Positions 9,701 to 16,943 of a stretch of 64,000 nucleotides of DNA are shown one piece after another; within the stretch, counting starts at the first letter, position 1; each line of letters begins with the position of its first letter. Source of the DNA: Embleya scabrispora DSM 41855 (GTDB lineage: Bacteria > Actinomycetota > Actinomycetes > Streptomycetales > Streptomycetaceae). Both the position numbers and the translations under genes were made by a program. The notes beneath the pieces were generated by a model. It saw only the letters and a program-made list of their open reading frames with translations, did not search any database and was not told where the DNA came from. The DNA lies in the NCBI RefSeq assembly GCF_000372745.1, contig NZ_KB889680.1, positions 44,134 through 108,133 on the forward strand. Direction: 5' to 3'.

Positions 9701-10151
9701 CGCTGCCCGCGTCGCACGTGGTGACCGCCGCCCGGCACAGCGGACCGTGCCGAGGATCGAACGGCCGACTCCACGCGGGTTCGTCCGGCGAATCGTGCCA
9801 ACCCACCCGGGCACCTCGACCCGGCGTCTGCACGAGGCTGCCCCCGCGTTCGCCGACCAGCAGGTCCAGTGCCGGCGTTGCCGCCGCGACGGACTCGACT
9901 GCGGCGCGCAGTCGTTCGTGGTCGAGCCGATGCGCGGTCTCCAGGCGGGCCGCGACCGCCATCCGGGCCAGGTCCGGCACCGCCGACGCGGCCGTGTACA
10001 GCCACTCCTGATCCAGCGTGAGCGGCACCTCGGCGCCCTCGGGGCGGGGCTCGGTGAACTCCCGGCCGCGCGCCCGGTGGTCGATCCGGCGCAGCACGGA
10101 CCGCAGGGCCCGGCGGCGGTCCTGTGGCGTCAACCTTCCCGGCCCGGTCAT
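6732..10151 (-). CDS. NRPS protein with decayed C and A domains and an intact PCP
   Basis: A 1139-aa protein. The N-terminal 420 residues resemble a condensation domain, but the catalytic motif reads ARHCVDR (157-163), replacing both His residues. After an Ala/Pro/Thr repeat linker comes a region with the size and placing of an adenylation domain but without recognisable core motifs: where the phosphate loop TSGSTGxPKG should be, the sequence reads GLRAYPSPRV, and no YGPTE or YRTGD is present. The C-terminal carrier domain is intact (FFGLGGTSL, Ser about 1039), followed by a Pro-rich tail. So the PCP is probably loaded or aminoacylated in trans by another A domain and the rest is a scaffold. 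ATG at 10151 overlaps the upstream stop (ATGA). Confidence 0.8.
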   Translation of the reverse strand: MTGPGRLTPQDRRRALRSVLRRIDHRARGREFTEPRPEGAEVPLTLDQEWLYTAASAVPDLARMAVAARLETAHRLDHERLRAAVESVAAATPALDLLVGERGGSLVQTPGRGARVGWHDSPDEPAWSRPFDPRHGPLCRAAVTTCDAGSALSLAVARHCVDRTSVGLLLAAVARAYEDGAVPVTGGFDVADHAYWHRRRFTPERLADLLPTAAARLGPAQPSLLPYDRSPVAGPPSAAGAALRRPAPAPADPPVALVAAVGAALRRFGAASPLRLGLDDPGRHTPQTANLVGRLGTAGVLALPIVGGVDAASLTTRAREAVAASVREPLPIAALADAPPPTWGAEPLLPVGLDAVSLPAPRLGGGQARIRLMPSPVPMYDLELVLAGDASGAAELLAEYDPDLFDRSTVDALTALVAHFLDPAASTTWEPAPGGEADRAAGAVAPPAAAGTAEPTAGAVAEPAPGDTADPTAGAVAEPASHAVADPDAGVVTRPAPGAVADPATGAEPPPRADVTPATATAREGAFGRVDVFAGWAGRAPDDVVIRAPGGPLTGARVAAAVRGFREALAGAGVRVGDAVVLHADDSAACAVALPAALGFGADVLVRCAEDPPTWSDRVAGAAHARFELFPDGTITEIATADRKPPTASARRPEDTPGALLVGLRAYPSPRVLRIPSSALLRAAVRHAEASGLSASDVFAPDFDWGGEDAAVCVLAAACSGATLLPPTHGTVDARFDVLAEAGATVAELAGAFAESVPVHLLDLRASYRRLTEPASPGERDDAAPRRRWWAAAAPDAVLTGPDPHGPTCPAPYHVLNDDLMAVPVGGTGTLWARVDPGAAYLDEPAACADDFRPDPAGTGGRVVNTRALVRVGAGGTLRLVRLPEDRVCARGRSILVEDLAAALARRGGRPAAAGVQPLDWGRAERPYAAIHTSAARDPSPEDLVDLLRHDLPAVAVPECVLVVEGDGVHDGAPGIPAGAELDHAARAAAERGARFDSRPYTPPATDTERALAADVLVPVLGVPRVGRDDNFFGLGGTSLQLIQVLARVRATHGVDVAPADVFAAPTLRRLAESIERVRAVESRDLDTIDALLTTVEEAPDDAPGPVPPHPSGPAARHPSEQAPHGTAKTDPIDPNRLS
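8712..8799 (-). repeat. 48-bp tandem repeat in the inter-domain linker
   Basis: A 40-base unit is nearly identical at 8712-8751 and 8760-8799, 48 bases apart, with more diverged copies on both sides (about 8640-8860). It encodes a roughly 16-residue Ala/Pro/Thr/Val repeat (core AGAVAEPA) between the decayed C and A regions of the NRPS protein. Confidence 0.75.
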
Positions 10152-11554
10152 CCGAGGTCTTCCCCCTTCAGGGTGTCGAGGATCCGCCGCCGCTCGGCCG
10201 GGGTCATCCAGGCCACATCGCGCACGGCACGATCGGGCCGACTCACCGCCCAGTCGAGGAACACGCCCAGTCGGGCGGCCAGATCCGCGCCGGTGGCGTC
10301 GTCGAACAGGGTCCTGCTGTAGTCGAGGCGCAGCATCGGCCGGGGCCCGCCGAGCAGGAACGTGGCGTTCAGGTCGAACCGACTCAGCTCGTACTCGGGC
10401 GCCACGAACTCGCACTCCAGACCGTCGAGTTCCAGCGACGGTGGGGCGTCCACTCCGGAGCAGAAGGCGCGGAAGAGCGGATTGCGGTCGTTGCGCCGAT
10501 CCGGGCCCAGGGCGCGGACCAACTCCTCGAAGGGCAACGCCTGATGGGCCAGCGCGTCGGCCAGTGTCCGATGGGTACGGCGCACCAGCTCGACGAACGG
10601 CTCGTCCGGACGCAGCGCCGAACGCAGACACAGCGTGTTGACGAAGCAGCCGATCAGCGGCTCCAGGGCCAGATCCGTGCGCCCGCTGACGGGGGTGCCC
10701 ACCACGAAGTCCCGCTGACCGCTGTAGCGGCCGAGCACCGCGAACCACGCGGCCAACGCGACGGCGAACGAACTCGTCCCGGCCCGCGCGGCCACCGCAC
10801 GCAGGCGCTGCACGGTCGCGGGGGACACCTCGTGCTGCACGGTGCCCACGGCCCCGCCGACCCCGTGTCCGGGCCGGTCGGTGGGCAGTTCCAACTCCTG
10901 TACGCCCGCCAGCGCGGTGCGCCAGTGTCGCAGCAGCGACTCGCGTTCGCGTTCCAGCGTTTCCCGCTCCCACCAGGCGTAGTCGCTGTAGGAGACCTTC
11001 GGTGCGGGCAGTTCCGGCACGCCGCCTCGACCCAGGTCCTCGGCGAGTTCGCGCAGCAGGATCGCGGTGGACCAGCCGTCGAAGGCGAGGTGATGCAGGG
11101 TCAGGACCAGCACGACCGCACCGTCCGCGTCGCCGAGGGCGGCCAGCCGGACCCGCAGCGGGGGTTCGTGTTCCAGATCGAAGACGTGCCGCAGTTCCTC
11201 GGTCGCCGTCGCGACGGCGCGCTCCATCGGGTCGGTGCCGGGCGCGGCGGGCCGATGGTCCACGGTGGGCGGACCGTCGGCCGGCACACGCTGCACCGGC
11301 GGCCCGTCGGCACGCGGCTCGACGACGGTGCGCAGCGGCTCGTGTCGGCGCACGAGGCGGTGGATCGCGCCGACGAGCGCGTCGACGTCGGGTCTGCCGC
11401 GAAGCAGCAGCGCGACCTGGAGGTTGTACTCGGCCGTCGGCCGCCTGCTGGTGTGCACGAACCACAGCCGGGCCTGCGCGGTCGACAGCGGCGCGGGACG
11501 CTTGGCGACGGGGACGACCGGGGTCCGGGGCGGGGCCGAGTCGGGGGCGCTCAT
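10148..11554 (-). CDS. stand-alone condensation domain (canonical HHxxxDG)
   Basis: A 468-aa single C-domain protein. It starts with the usual STAQARLWFVH, has the intact catalytic motif HHLAFDG (154-160), the YSDYAWWE helix, the VVGTPVSGR and GCFVNTL motifs, and a normal C-terminal lobe. It is the only fully canonical C domain seen in cluster 1, and it is neither fused to nor followed by its own A or PCP domain. It may therefore serve several carrier proteins in trans. ATG at 11554 overlaps the threonine aldolase stop (ATGA) and its own stop overlaps the next start, so it is translationally coupled on both sides in the leftward operon. Confidence 0.9.
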   Translation of the reverse strand: MSAPDSAPPRTPVVPVAKRPAPLSTAQARLWFVHTSRRPTAEYNLQVALLLRGRPDVDALVGAIHRLVRRHEPLRTVVEPRADGPPVQRVPADGPPTVDHRPAAPGTDPMERAVATATEELRHVFDLEHEPPLRVRLAALGDADGAVVLVLTLHHLAFDGWSTAILLRELAEDLGRGGVPELPAPKVSYSDYAWWERETLERERESLLRHWRTALAGVQELELPTDRPGHGVGGAVGTVQHEVSPATVQRLRAVAARAGTSSFAVALAAWFAVLGRYSGQRDFVVGTPVSGRTDLALEPLIGCFVNTLCLRSALRPDEPFVELVRRTHRTLADALAHQALPFEELVRALGPDRRNDRNPLFRAFCSGVDAPPSLELDGLECEFVAPEYELSRFDLNATFLLGGPRPMLRLDYSRTLFDDATGADLAARLGVFLDWAVSRPDRAVRDVAWMTPAERRRILDTLKGEDLG

Positions 11555-12606
11555 CCGGGCACCGCCGATCCGAGCAGCGTGCCCGCTGCCCGGGCGGCGG
11601 CGGCCACGGCCCGTTGCACGCCCGCGTCCGACACGTCCCGGTGGGTGACGAACCTGACCACGCCCGGGATCACCTCCGTGACCAGGACACCGTGTTCGCC
11701 CAGCGCTGCCACGAAGGGGGCAGCCGTGTCGCCGATCGGCAGCGTCACGATGTTGGTGCGCGGCGGATCCGGCGCCGCCCACTCGGGCAGCACCTCCCGT
11801 AATCCGCCCGCGAGTTCGGCCGCGCGCCGGTGATCGGCGGCGAGTTCGTCGATCCCGTCCAGCGCGATCGAGCCGGCCGCGGCCATGATGCCGACCTGCC
11901 GCAATGTCGCGCCGAGGCGACGCCGGACGTCGGCCGCGCGCACCCGCACCTCGCCCGTGCAGCACAACAGCGAACCCATCGGCGCGCCCAGGCCCTTGTA
12001 CAGGGAGAACGTCAGGGTGTCGCACAGTGCTCCGACGGCGGCGGGCGCATACCCGCCCGCCAGGCACGCGTTGAACAGCCGGGCGCCGTCGCAGTGCACC
12101 GGGACCCCGGCCGCGCGGCAGGCCGTCGAGACCTCGCGCAGGCGATCCAGGTCCCATACCGAACCACCGCTCGCGCTGTGCGTGTTCTCCACCGCGACCA
12201 TGCCGGTGCGCGGGGCCCGCCAATCGTGGCGATCGAGCAATTCGGCGATGTGCTCGACCCCGAACATCCCCCGGTGCCCCCGGATCGGGCCGAGCTGGAC
12301 GCCGGCGAGGCCGGAGGTGGAGTGCGACTCCCAGCGGACCAGGTCGGAGTCCGCCTCCGCGAGCACCTCGTGGCCGGGCGGGACCAGCGCCATCACCGCC
12401 GCCAGATTGGCCATCGTGCCGCCCACCACGAACAGCGCGTCCTCGGTGCCGATCAGCCGCGCGGCCCGCTCCTCCAGGGCACGTACGGTGGGATCCTCGC
12501 CGTAGAAGTCGTCGCCGACCCGGGCCGTGGCCATGGCCTCGCGCATTCGCGCGGTCGGTAGGGTCACCGTGTCCGAGCGCAGATCCACGGGCGCGGAATT
12601 GCTCAC
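11551..12606 (-). CDS. low-specificity L-threonine aldolase family enzyme (PLP)
   Basis: A 351-aa fold-type-I PLP enzyme of the threonine aldolase family: N-terminal DLRSDTVTLPT, GGTMANLAA, HCDGARLFN, and the PLP lysine in SLYKGLGAPMGS. The family cleaves beta-hydroxy amino acids to glycine plus aldehyde, or runs in reverse to make them. Here it could supply a beta-hydroxy amino acid or glycine. Start: GTG at 12606 is preceded by GAGGAGG (12613-12619) with a 6-base gap, preferable to the GTG at 12642, which lacks a ribosome site. A TTA codon lies at 11800-11802 (codon 269), implying bldA dependence. It is the first gene of the leftward NRPS operon, overlapping the next gene by 4 bases. Confidence 0.88.
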   Translation of the reverse strand: MSNSAPVDLRSDTVTLPTARMREAMATARVGDDFYGEDPTVRALEERAARLIGTEDALFVVGGTMANLAAVMALVPPGHEVLAEADSDLVRWESHSTSGLAGVQLGPIRGHRGMFGVEHIAELLDRHDWRAPRTGMVAVENTHSASGGSVWDLDRLREVSTACRAAGVPVHCDGARLFNACLAGGYAPAAVGALCDTLTFSLYKGLGAPMGSLLCCTGEVRVRAADVRRRLGATLRQVGIMAAAGSIALDGIDELAADHRRAAELAGGLREVLPEWAAPDPPRTNIVTLPIGDTAAPFVAALGEHGVLVTEVIPGVVRFVTHRDVSDAGVQRAVAAAARAAGTLLGSAVPG

Positions 12607-12667
12607 CGGAAGCCTCCTCGGGTTGCCCGGGGCGGTCGACACCGTCGCGCGTCACCGCACGACGGAC

Positions 12668-12705
12668 ACGAGGGCACGCGTCGCCGAACGAGGGCACGCG
12701 TCGCC
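12668..12705. repeat. two 18-bp direct repeats in a divergent promoter region
   Basis: The 18-base unit with core GAGGGCACGCGTCGCC occurs at 12668-12685 and again, identical, at 12688-12705 (20-base period, about two helical turns). It sits in the 302-bp gap between the divergently transcribed threonine aldolase and MbtH genes. This is the arrangement expected for a regulator binding as a tandem dimer; the function is inferred. Confidence 0.55.
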
Positions 12706-12908
12706 CCGAACCGGTATCGTGCGCCGAAATCCGACCCGTTGCCGATTATCTTTCAAGAACCCGTCGGTCCTTTCCGGAGTATTTCCCGTGCCCTTCCGGG
12801 ATCCGGACCCGATGGGTAACTCTGGGCGCGGTGGAATTCGCTCCGGAGTCGATACGCCGGGCCCGACGACCACCCGGCGGCAGCTTCCGGACAACAAAGG
12901 AGACTTCG

Positions 12909-13115
12909 ATGGAGGAGCAGGCGGACGACCGCGTCTACAACGTCGTGGTGAACGACGAGGACCAATATTCCATCTGGTTCGCCGATCGTGCGTTGCCGGA
13001 CGGGTGGCGCGCGGAGGGTACCGGCGGCAGCAGGCAGGAATGCCTCGACCACATCGAACGGGTGTGGACCGACATGCGACCGCGCAGCGTCCGCGAGCGC
13101 CTGGCCGTGGACTGA
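12909..13115 (+). CDS. MbtH-like protein
   Basis: A 68-aa MbtH-family chaperone of A domains. The family signature is clear: NDEDQYSIW, LPDGW, CLDHIERVWTDMRP. The usual WP after the conserved Ser reads WF here. The start is ATG at 12909 with a strong AAAGGAGA site a few bases upstream; the open frame extends further upstream but without another ribosome site. The stop overlaps the next start (TGATG), coupling it to the following A-PCP gene, so that A domain is the most likely client. It is the only MbtH of cluster 1; another lies in cluster 2. Confidence 0.93.
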   Translation: MEEQADDRVYNVVVNDEDQYSIWFADRALPDGWRAEGTGGSRQECLDHIERVWTDMRPRSVRERLAVD

Positions 13116-15841
13116 TGGGCGAGAGCCCCGCCGACCCGCCGCCGCACGGGGACCGGACCGCGGACGACGCTGCGACGGCCCTGCTCGACCTGCCCATGGA
13201 GGCGGCCCGGGGCAACGGGCCCGTGCTGCGCACCCGGACGCACGTGGTCGCCATCCCCGACGACGGGCGGAGCCGGCGACCGACGCCGGCCGCCGTGCTC
13301 GCCGCCTATGTCGCCGTCCTGCAGCGGTACACCGGCGCGCGCGCCCTCGTGCTCGCCGTGGACCCGGCGGCGCGGCGGGACGATGTCGGGACGCCGGACG
13401 CCGCGGACGAGTCGGACCGCACCGGCACCGGCGGGGTCGTCCATCCCGCCGCCCGCCGGATCCGGGTGACCTGTGCTCCGCGTGACACCGGCGCCCGACT
13501 GGTCGCCGAGGCGGACCGGCGGCTGCGGGAGGCCGGCGGGATCCCCGGATCCGAGCGGCCCGCGCGGCACTCCGCGGGCTTTCGGGTACGACGGGCGCAG
13601 GCCGGTCGCGCCGGGCCGTCCCGGGGAGCCGACGCGGACTCCGGCGCGTTCGGGCCCACTGGGACGGGCGCCGCACGCTCCGGCCGACCCGGGCCCGTGC
13701 GGACGAGCGACGCCGACGCCGGCGGACCCGGGGCCACCGGAACGAGCGACGCGGATCCCGGCCGACCCGGGCCCGCGCGGACGAGCGACACGGACCCCGC
13801 CCGACCCGGCCCCGCGCGAGGCGCCGCCGAACTGACGCTCACCCTCGTCCGGAACCCGGATCGCGACGCCGCACACCTGGAGATCACCCACGACGCCGAC
13901 CTGATCGACGCCGACACCGCCGAACGATTCGGCCGGCACGTACTGCGCATGCTCGACGGCATCTCCCGCCGCCCCCACACCCCCGTCGCCGACCTGGATC
14001 TGCTCGGCCCGGACGATCACGCGCTGCTGCGGGCCTGGGGGGCCACGCCGGACATCCCCGACGCGCCGCGCCCGCTCGGGCGGCTGCTCGCCGACCGGGC
14101 GGCGGCCACGCCCGACGCGGTCGCCCTCGCCTACCGGGACGAGGAGCTGACGTACGGCGAACTCGACGCGCGCGCGGACGCGTTGGCCCACCGCCTCCTG
14201 GCGAGCGGGACCACGATGGGCGCGGTGGTCGGCCTGTGCATGCCCCGCTGCCCCGAACTGGTCGTGGCGATGCTCGCCGTGCACCGCGCCGGCGCCGCCG
14301 CGCTGATGCTCGATCCCAAGGCGCCCGACGCATACCTGGGCCGCTTCGTCGAGCAGGCCGGGGCGCGGCTCGTGGTCACCACGAACCGGTTCGAGCGCAC
14401 GCTGCCCCCGGAGGCGCAGGACGTGCCGGTGCTCGCGCCGGCCGGCCGCGTCCCCGGCCCGGCCGCCCCCGAACGGCCGCTCCCGGAGCCGGGAACGGAC
14501 GATCCGGCCTTCCTGGTGCAGACCTCCGGGTCCACCGGCACACCCAAGCTGGTCGTGGTCACCCATCGCGGCGTGGCGCACGCGGCCATGGCGCAGATCC
14601 GGGCCCACGGGGTGAGCGCGGGGGAGCGCGGCGGCTGGACGTTTCCGCCGCAGACCAACGTGTCGGTGAGCGTCGTGGTGTGGGCCCACCTGATCGCCGG
14701 CGCGCCCTTGCACATCGCGGCCGACGAGGACCTGTCCACACCGGAACACCTGCGCGACTGGCTGCTGTCCCGGGGAATCACCCAGGTGTTCGTGGTGGCC
14801 CCACTCGCGGAGGCGCTGCTCGGGATCGCCTGGCCCGCTCGCACCCCACTGCGCACCCTGCTCACCGGGAGTGACCGGGTGCGCCGCTGGGCCCCGGCGG
14901 AACTGCCGTTCGAGGTGGGCAACTGGTACGGCGCCAACGAGGTGAACATCGTCACCTCGCCGCTGATCCCCCGGGAGCGGCCGATCACCTCGCACACCGC
15001 GACCGCGCGCGACCGCACCCTGCCACCGCCGATCGGGCGCCCGTGGCCCGGCGCCCGACTGTACGTCCTGGATCGCGACCTGCGGCTCGTCCCGCCCGGC
15101 GTGGTCGGCGAACTGGCGGTCTCCGGGCCCGAGCAGGCGCGCGGATACCTGACCGCCCGACAGACGGCCGAGCGCTTCGTGCCGGACCCGTTCGCCGACG
15201 CGCCCGGCGGTCGGCTCTACCTCACCGGCGACTTGGTCCGCTTCCGCGCGAACGGAGTCCTCGAACACCGGGGACGGGCGGACCACCAGCTCAAGATCGC
15301 GGGCATGCGGGTCGAGGTGGGCGAGGTCGAACAGGCCCTCCTGGCCGCCGAGGGTGTGCGCGCGGCGGCGGTCGCGGCGCCGGAGGACCCCCGGGGCGTC
15401 CGGCGCCTCGTCGCCTACGTGGTGGCATCGGACGGCCTGGACACCCACGCCCTGCGCGGCGAACTCGCCCGGGCGTTGCCGGACCACATGGTGCCGCAAC
15501 TCTTCCTGCGGCTGGCCGCGTTGCCGCTCAACTCCGGCGACAAGATCGACCGCAACGCCCTGCCGACGCCCGACTGGGGGCCCGCGACCGATGCGCGCCC
15601 GGACGCGGGCGAGGAGCGCACGGCGGTGGAGGAGGCTCTGGTGCGGGTGTGGGAGGAGATCCTGTACCGCGAACACCTGGGCGTGCACGACGACTTCTTC
15701 CTGCTCGGCGGCGAGTCGTTGAGCGCCGGGCGCGCGGTACGGCTGATCACCGAGCGGCTCGGCGTGGTGCTCAAGGTCCGCGCGCTGATGCTCAATCCGA
15801 CACCGGCCGAACTGGCCCGCGAACTCGCCCACCCGGCCTGA
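13115..15841 (+). CDS. NRPS protein: C-domain C-lobe remnant, unusual A domain, PCP
   Basis: A 908-aa protein. Residues about 55-300 match only the second half of a C domain: TPAAVLAAYVAVLQRYTG and a normal end ELTLTLVRNPDRDAAHLEI; the half carrying HHxxxDG is absent and a 13-residue repeat is inserted. The A domain has a good phosphate loop ([11 protein letters not shown]), YLTGD, GRADHQLKIAG and the core-10 Lys (DKIDRNALP). However, core 4 reads NVSVSVVVW: the Asp that normally binds the substrate amine (GrsA D235) is Val, and core 5 is YGANEVN. Hand-read code V-S-V-V-L-G-W-I-V-K. This points to a substrate without a free alpha-amine (aryl, keto or hydroxy acid), by inference. PCP Ser about 868 in LGGESL. 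ATG at 13115 overlaps the MbtH stop. Confidence 0.85.
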   Translation: MGESPADPPPHGDRTADDAATALLDLPMEAARGNGPVLRTRTHVVAIPDDGRSRRPTPAAVLAAYVAVLQRYTGARALVLAVDPAARRDDVGTPDAADESDRTGTGGVVHPAARRIRVTCAPRDTGARLVAEADRRLREAGGIPGSERPARHSAGFRVRRAQAGRAGPSRGADADSGAFGPTGTGAARSGRPGPVRTSDADAGGPGATGTSDADPGRPGPARTSDTDPARPGPARGAAELTLTLVRNPDRDAAHLEITHDADLIDADTAERFGRHVLRMLDGISRRPHTPVADLDLLGPDDHALLRAWGATPDIPDAPRPLGRLLADRAAATPDAVALAYRDEELTYGELDARADALAHRLLASGTTMGAVVGLCMPRCPELVVAMLAVHRAGAAALMLDPKAPDAYLGRFVEQAGARLVVTTNRFERTLPPEAQDVPVLAPAGRVPGPAAPERPLPEPGTDDPAFLVQTSGSTGTPKLVVVTHRGVAHAAMAQIRAHGVSAGERGGWTFPPQTNVSVSVVVWAHLIAGAPLHIAADEDLSTPEHLRDWLLSRGITQVFVVAPLAEALLGIAWPARTPLRTLLTGSDRVRRWAPAELPFEVGNWYGANEVNIVTSPLIPRERPITSHTATARDRTLPPPIGRPWPGARLYVLDRDLRLVPPGVVGELAVSGPEQARGYLTARQTAERFVPDPFADAPGGRLYLTGDLVRFRANGVLEHRGRADHQLKIAGMRVEVGEVEQALLAAEGVRAAAVAAPEDPRGVRRLVAYVVASDGLDTHALRGELARALPDHMVPQLFLRLAALPLNSGDKIDRNALPTPDWGPATDARPDAGEERTAVEEALVRVWEEILYREHLGVHDDFFLLGGESLSAGRAVRLITERLGVVLKVRALMLNPTPAELARELAHPA
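13685..13818 (+). repeat. 39-bp tandem repeat, about 3.5 copies
   Basis: Units start at 13685, 13724, 13763 and 13802 (the last partial). Each begins SGACCCGGGSCC and contains GACGAGCGAC or ACGAGCGAC. They encode a 13-residue Gly/Pro/Arg/Thr/Ser/Asp repeat (core RPGPARTSD) inside the C-domain remnant. Confidence 0.75.
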
Positions 15842-15903
15842 CCGGTCCCCGGGCGCCTCGGCTCGGGGCGGCCGGCGACGGGACCCGCGACAGCGGGACG
15901 CGA

Positions 15904-15954
15904 GACGAGGGGCGCTGCCCGACCGGCGTCTCCGGTCGTGCGCCGCCCCTCGTC
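15904..15954. terminator. hairpin between convergent genes
   Basis: An 11-bp stem pairs GACGAGGGGCG (15904-15914) with CGCCCCTCGTC (15944-15954), with an inner 6-bp stem GACCGG/CCGGTC (15921-15926, 15932-15937). It lies in the 131-bp gap between the convergent A-PCP and thioesterase genes, so it can serve both strands. Confidence 0.65.
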
Positions 15955-15972
15955 CGAGTCGGATTCGGCCGG

Positions 15973-16746
15973 TCAGTCGGTCGCCCCGGCGCGGGCGAGA
16001 TCGCGCGCCACGACCTCCACGAGAGCCTTGGGGCAGCGCAGGAAATCCAGGTGCCTGCCCGCCAGCGCCACCACGCGCACGTCCGCGCACTCCGCCCAGC
16101 CCGGCGCCACCGTCTCCGGCGGCACCACATCGTCCTGGGACCACGAGATCACCGTCACCGGGCTGGGCAGCCGGCGGGTGACGTCGTAGCGGTAGGGCCG
16201 TTGCAGCACCAGGTCCTCGCGCAGGACCCGGGCGCCCAGTTCGGCCATCTCGTCCGGTGGTTCGCCCTGGCCGGTCTGGCGATACCGCTGCCGTACCTCC
16301 GCCGCGAGGTCGGCGGTGTCCAGGTCGACGAAGTTCAGCGCGCCGTACAGTCCCAGATGCGGCGCACCCCAACTCGACGCGAACAGCCGCTCGGGCAGCG
16401 GCAGTCCCCGGTCCTCCAGGGTCAGGATCGTCTCCAGCGCGAACGGCACCGCGCCGCAATGCCCGATGAAGGCGAACGGCCGGTCGAGCAGCGGCGCGAG
16501 CTGCGCGACGAGGTCCGCGGCGAAGCCCGCGTGATCGGCCGGCGCGCTCTCGCGAAAGCGATTCTCCCGGCCGGGCGGCTGGAGCGCGCACACGGCGATG
16601 CCGTCGGGCAGCGTCTGCGGCCACTGCCGGTACGAGGAGGCGCCCACTCCCGCGTACGGGAAGCAGAACAACAGTGATCCGCTGTCGTCCGGCGGCTTTC
16701 GAAGCAACCATTTCCCGGTCTGTACAGGTGTATTCACCCCGGACAC
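15973..16746 (-). CDS. type II thioesterase with Cys nucleophile
   Basis: A 257-aa alpha/beta-hydrolase of the GrsT/RifR type II thioesterase family: FPYAGVGASSY, PPGRENR, an oxyanion/nucleophile elbow GHCGA and a C-terminal GRHLDFL containing the catalytic His; the Asp is probably the DD of SWSQDDVVPPE. These enzymes remove misprimed or stalled groups from carrier proteins. The nucleophile position (about residue 97) is Cys instead of the usual Ser, a change known in some NRPS thioesterases. ATG start at 16746. It is transcribed alone, divergently from the P450 operon. A second, Ser-type enzyme is at 43830-44597. Confidence 0.9.
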   Translation of the reverse strand: MSGVNTPVQTGKWLLRKPPDDSGSLLFCFPYAGVGASSYRQWPQTLPDGIAVCALQPPGRENRFRESAPADHAGFAADLVAQLAPLLDRPFAFIGHCGAVPFALETILTLEDRGLPLPERLFASSWGAPHLGLYGALNFVDLDTADLAAEVRQRYRQTGQGEPPDEMAELGARVLREDLVLQRPYRYDVTRRLPSPVTVISWSQDDVVPPETVAPGWAECADVRVVALAGRHLDFLRCPKALVEVVARDLARAGATD

Positions 16747-16856
16747 GGTAGTCGCGGAAGCACCGGTCGAAAAGGCGTCGGCGGTTTATCGAAAGACTTC
16801 GGAAAGAAGTTCGTGAACGCGTCCCGGTGATTCCTTTCGCGGTCGAGAAAGAATCA

Positions 16857-16885
16857 TTGCCGAGGGCCGGGAGCCGATATACGTT
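16857..16885 (+). promoter_or_regulatory. candidate promoter of the P450/C-PCP-C operon
   Basis: TTGCCG (16857-16862) and TACGTT (16880-16885) are separated by 17 bases, a plausible housekeeping-type pair, about 60 bases before the P450 start at 16944. Identified by eye. Confidence 0.4.
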
Positions 16886-16943
16886 CCGGACTGTGCGTGC
16901 GCCGCACCGAGTGCGCCTGGACGCAGGACGGGAGAACTCCGCG

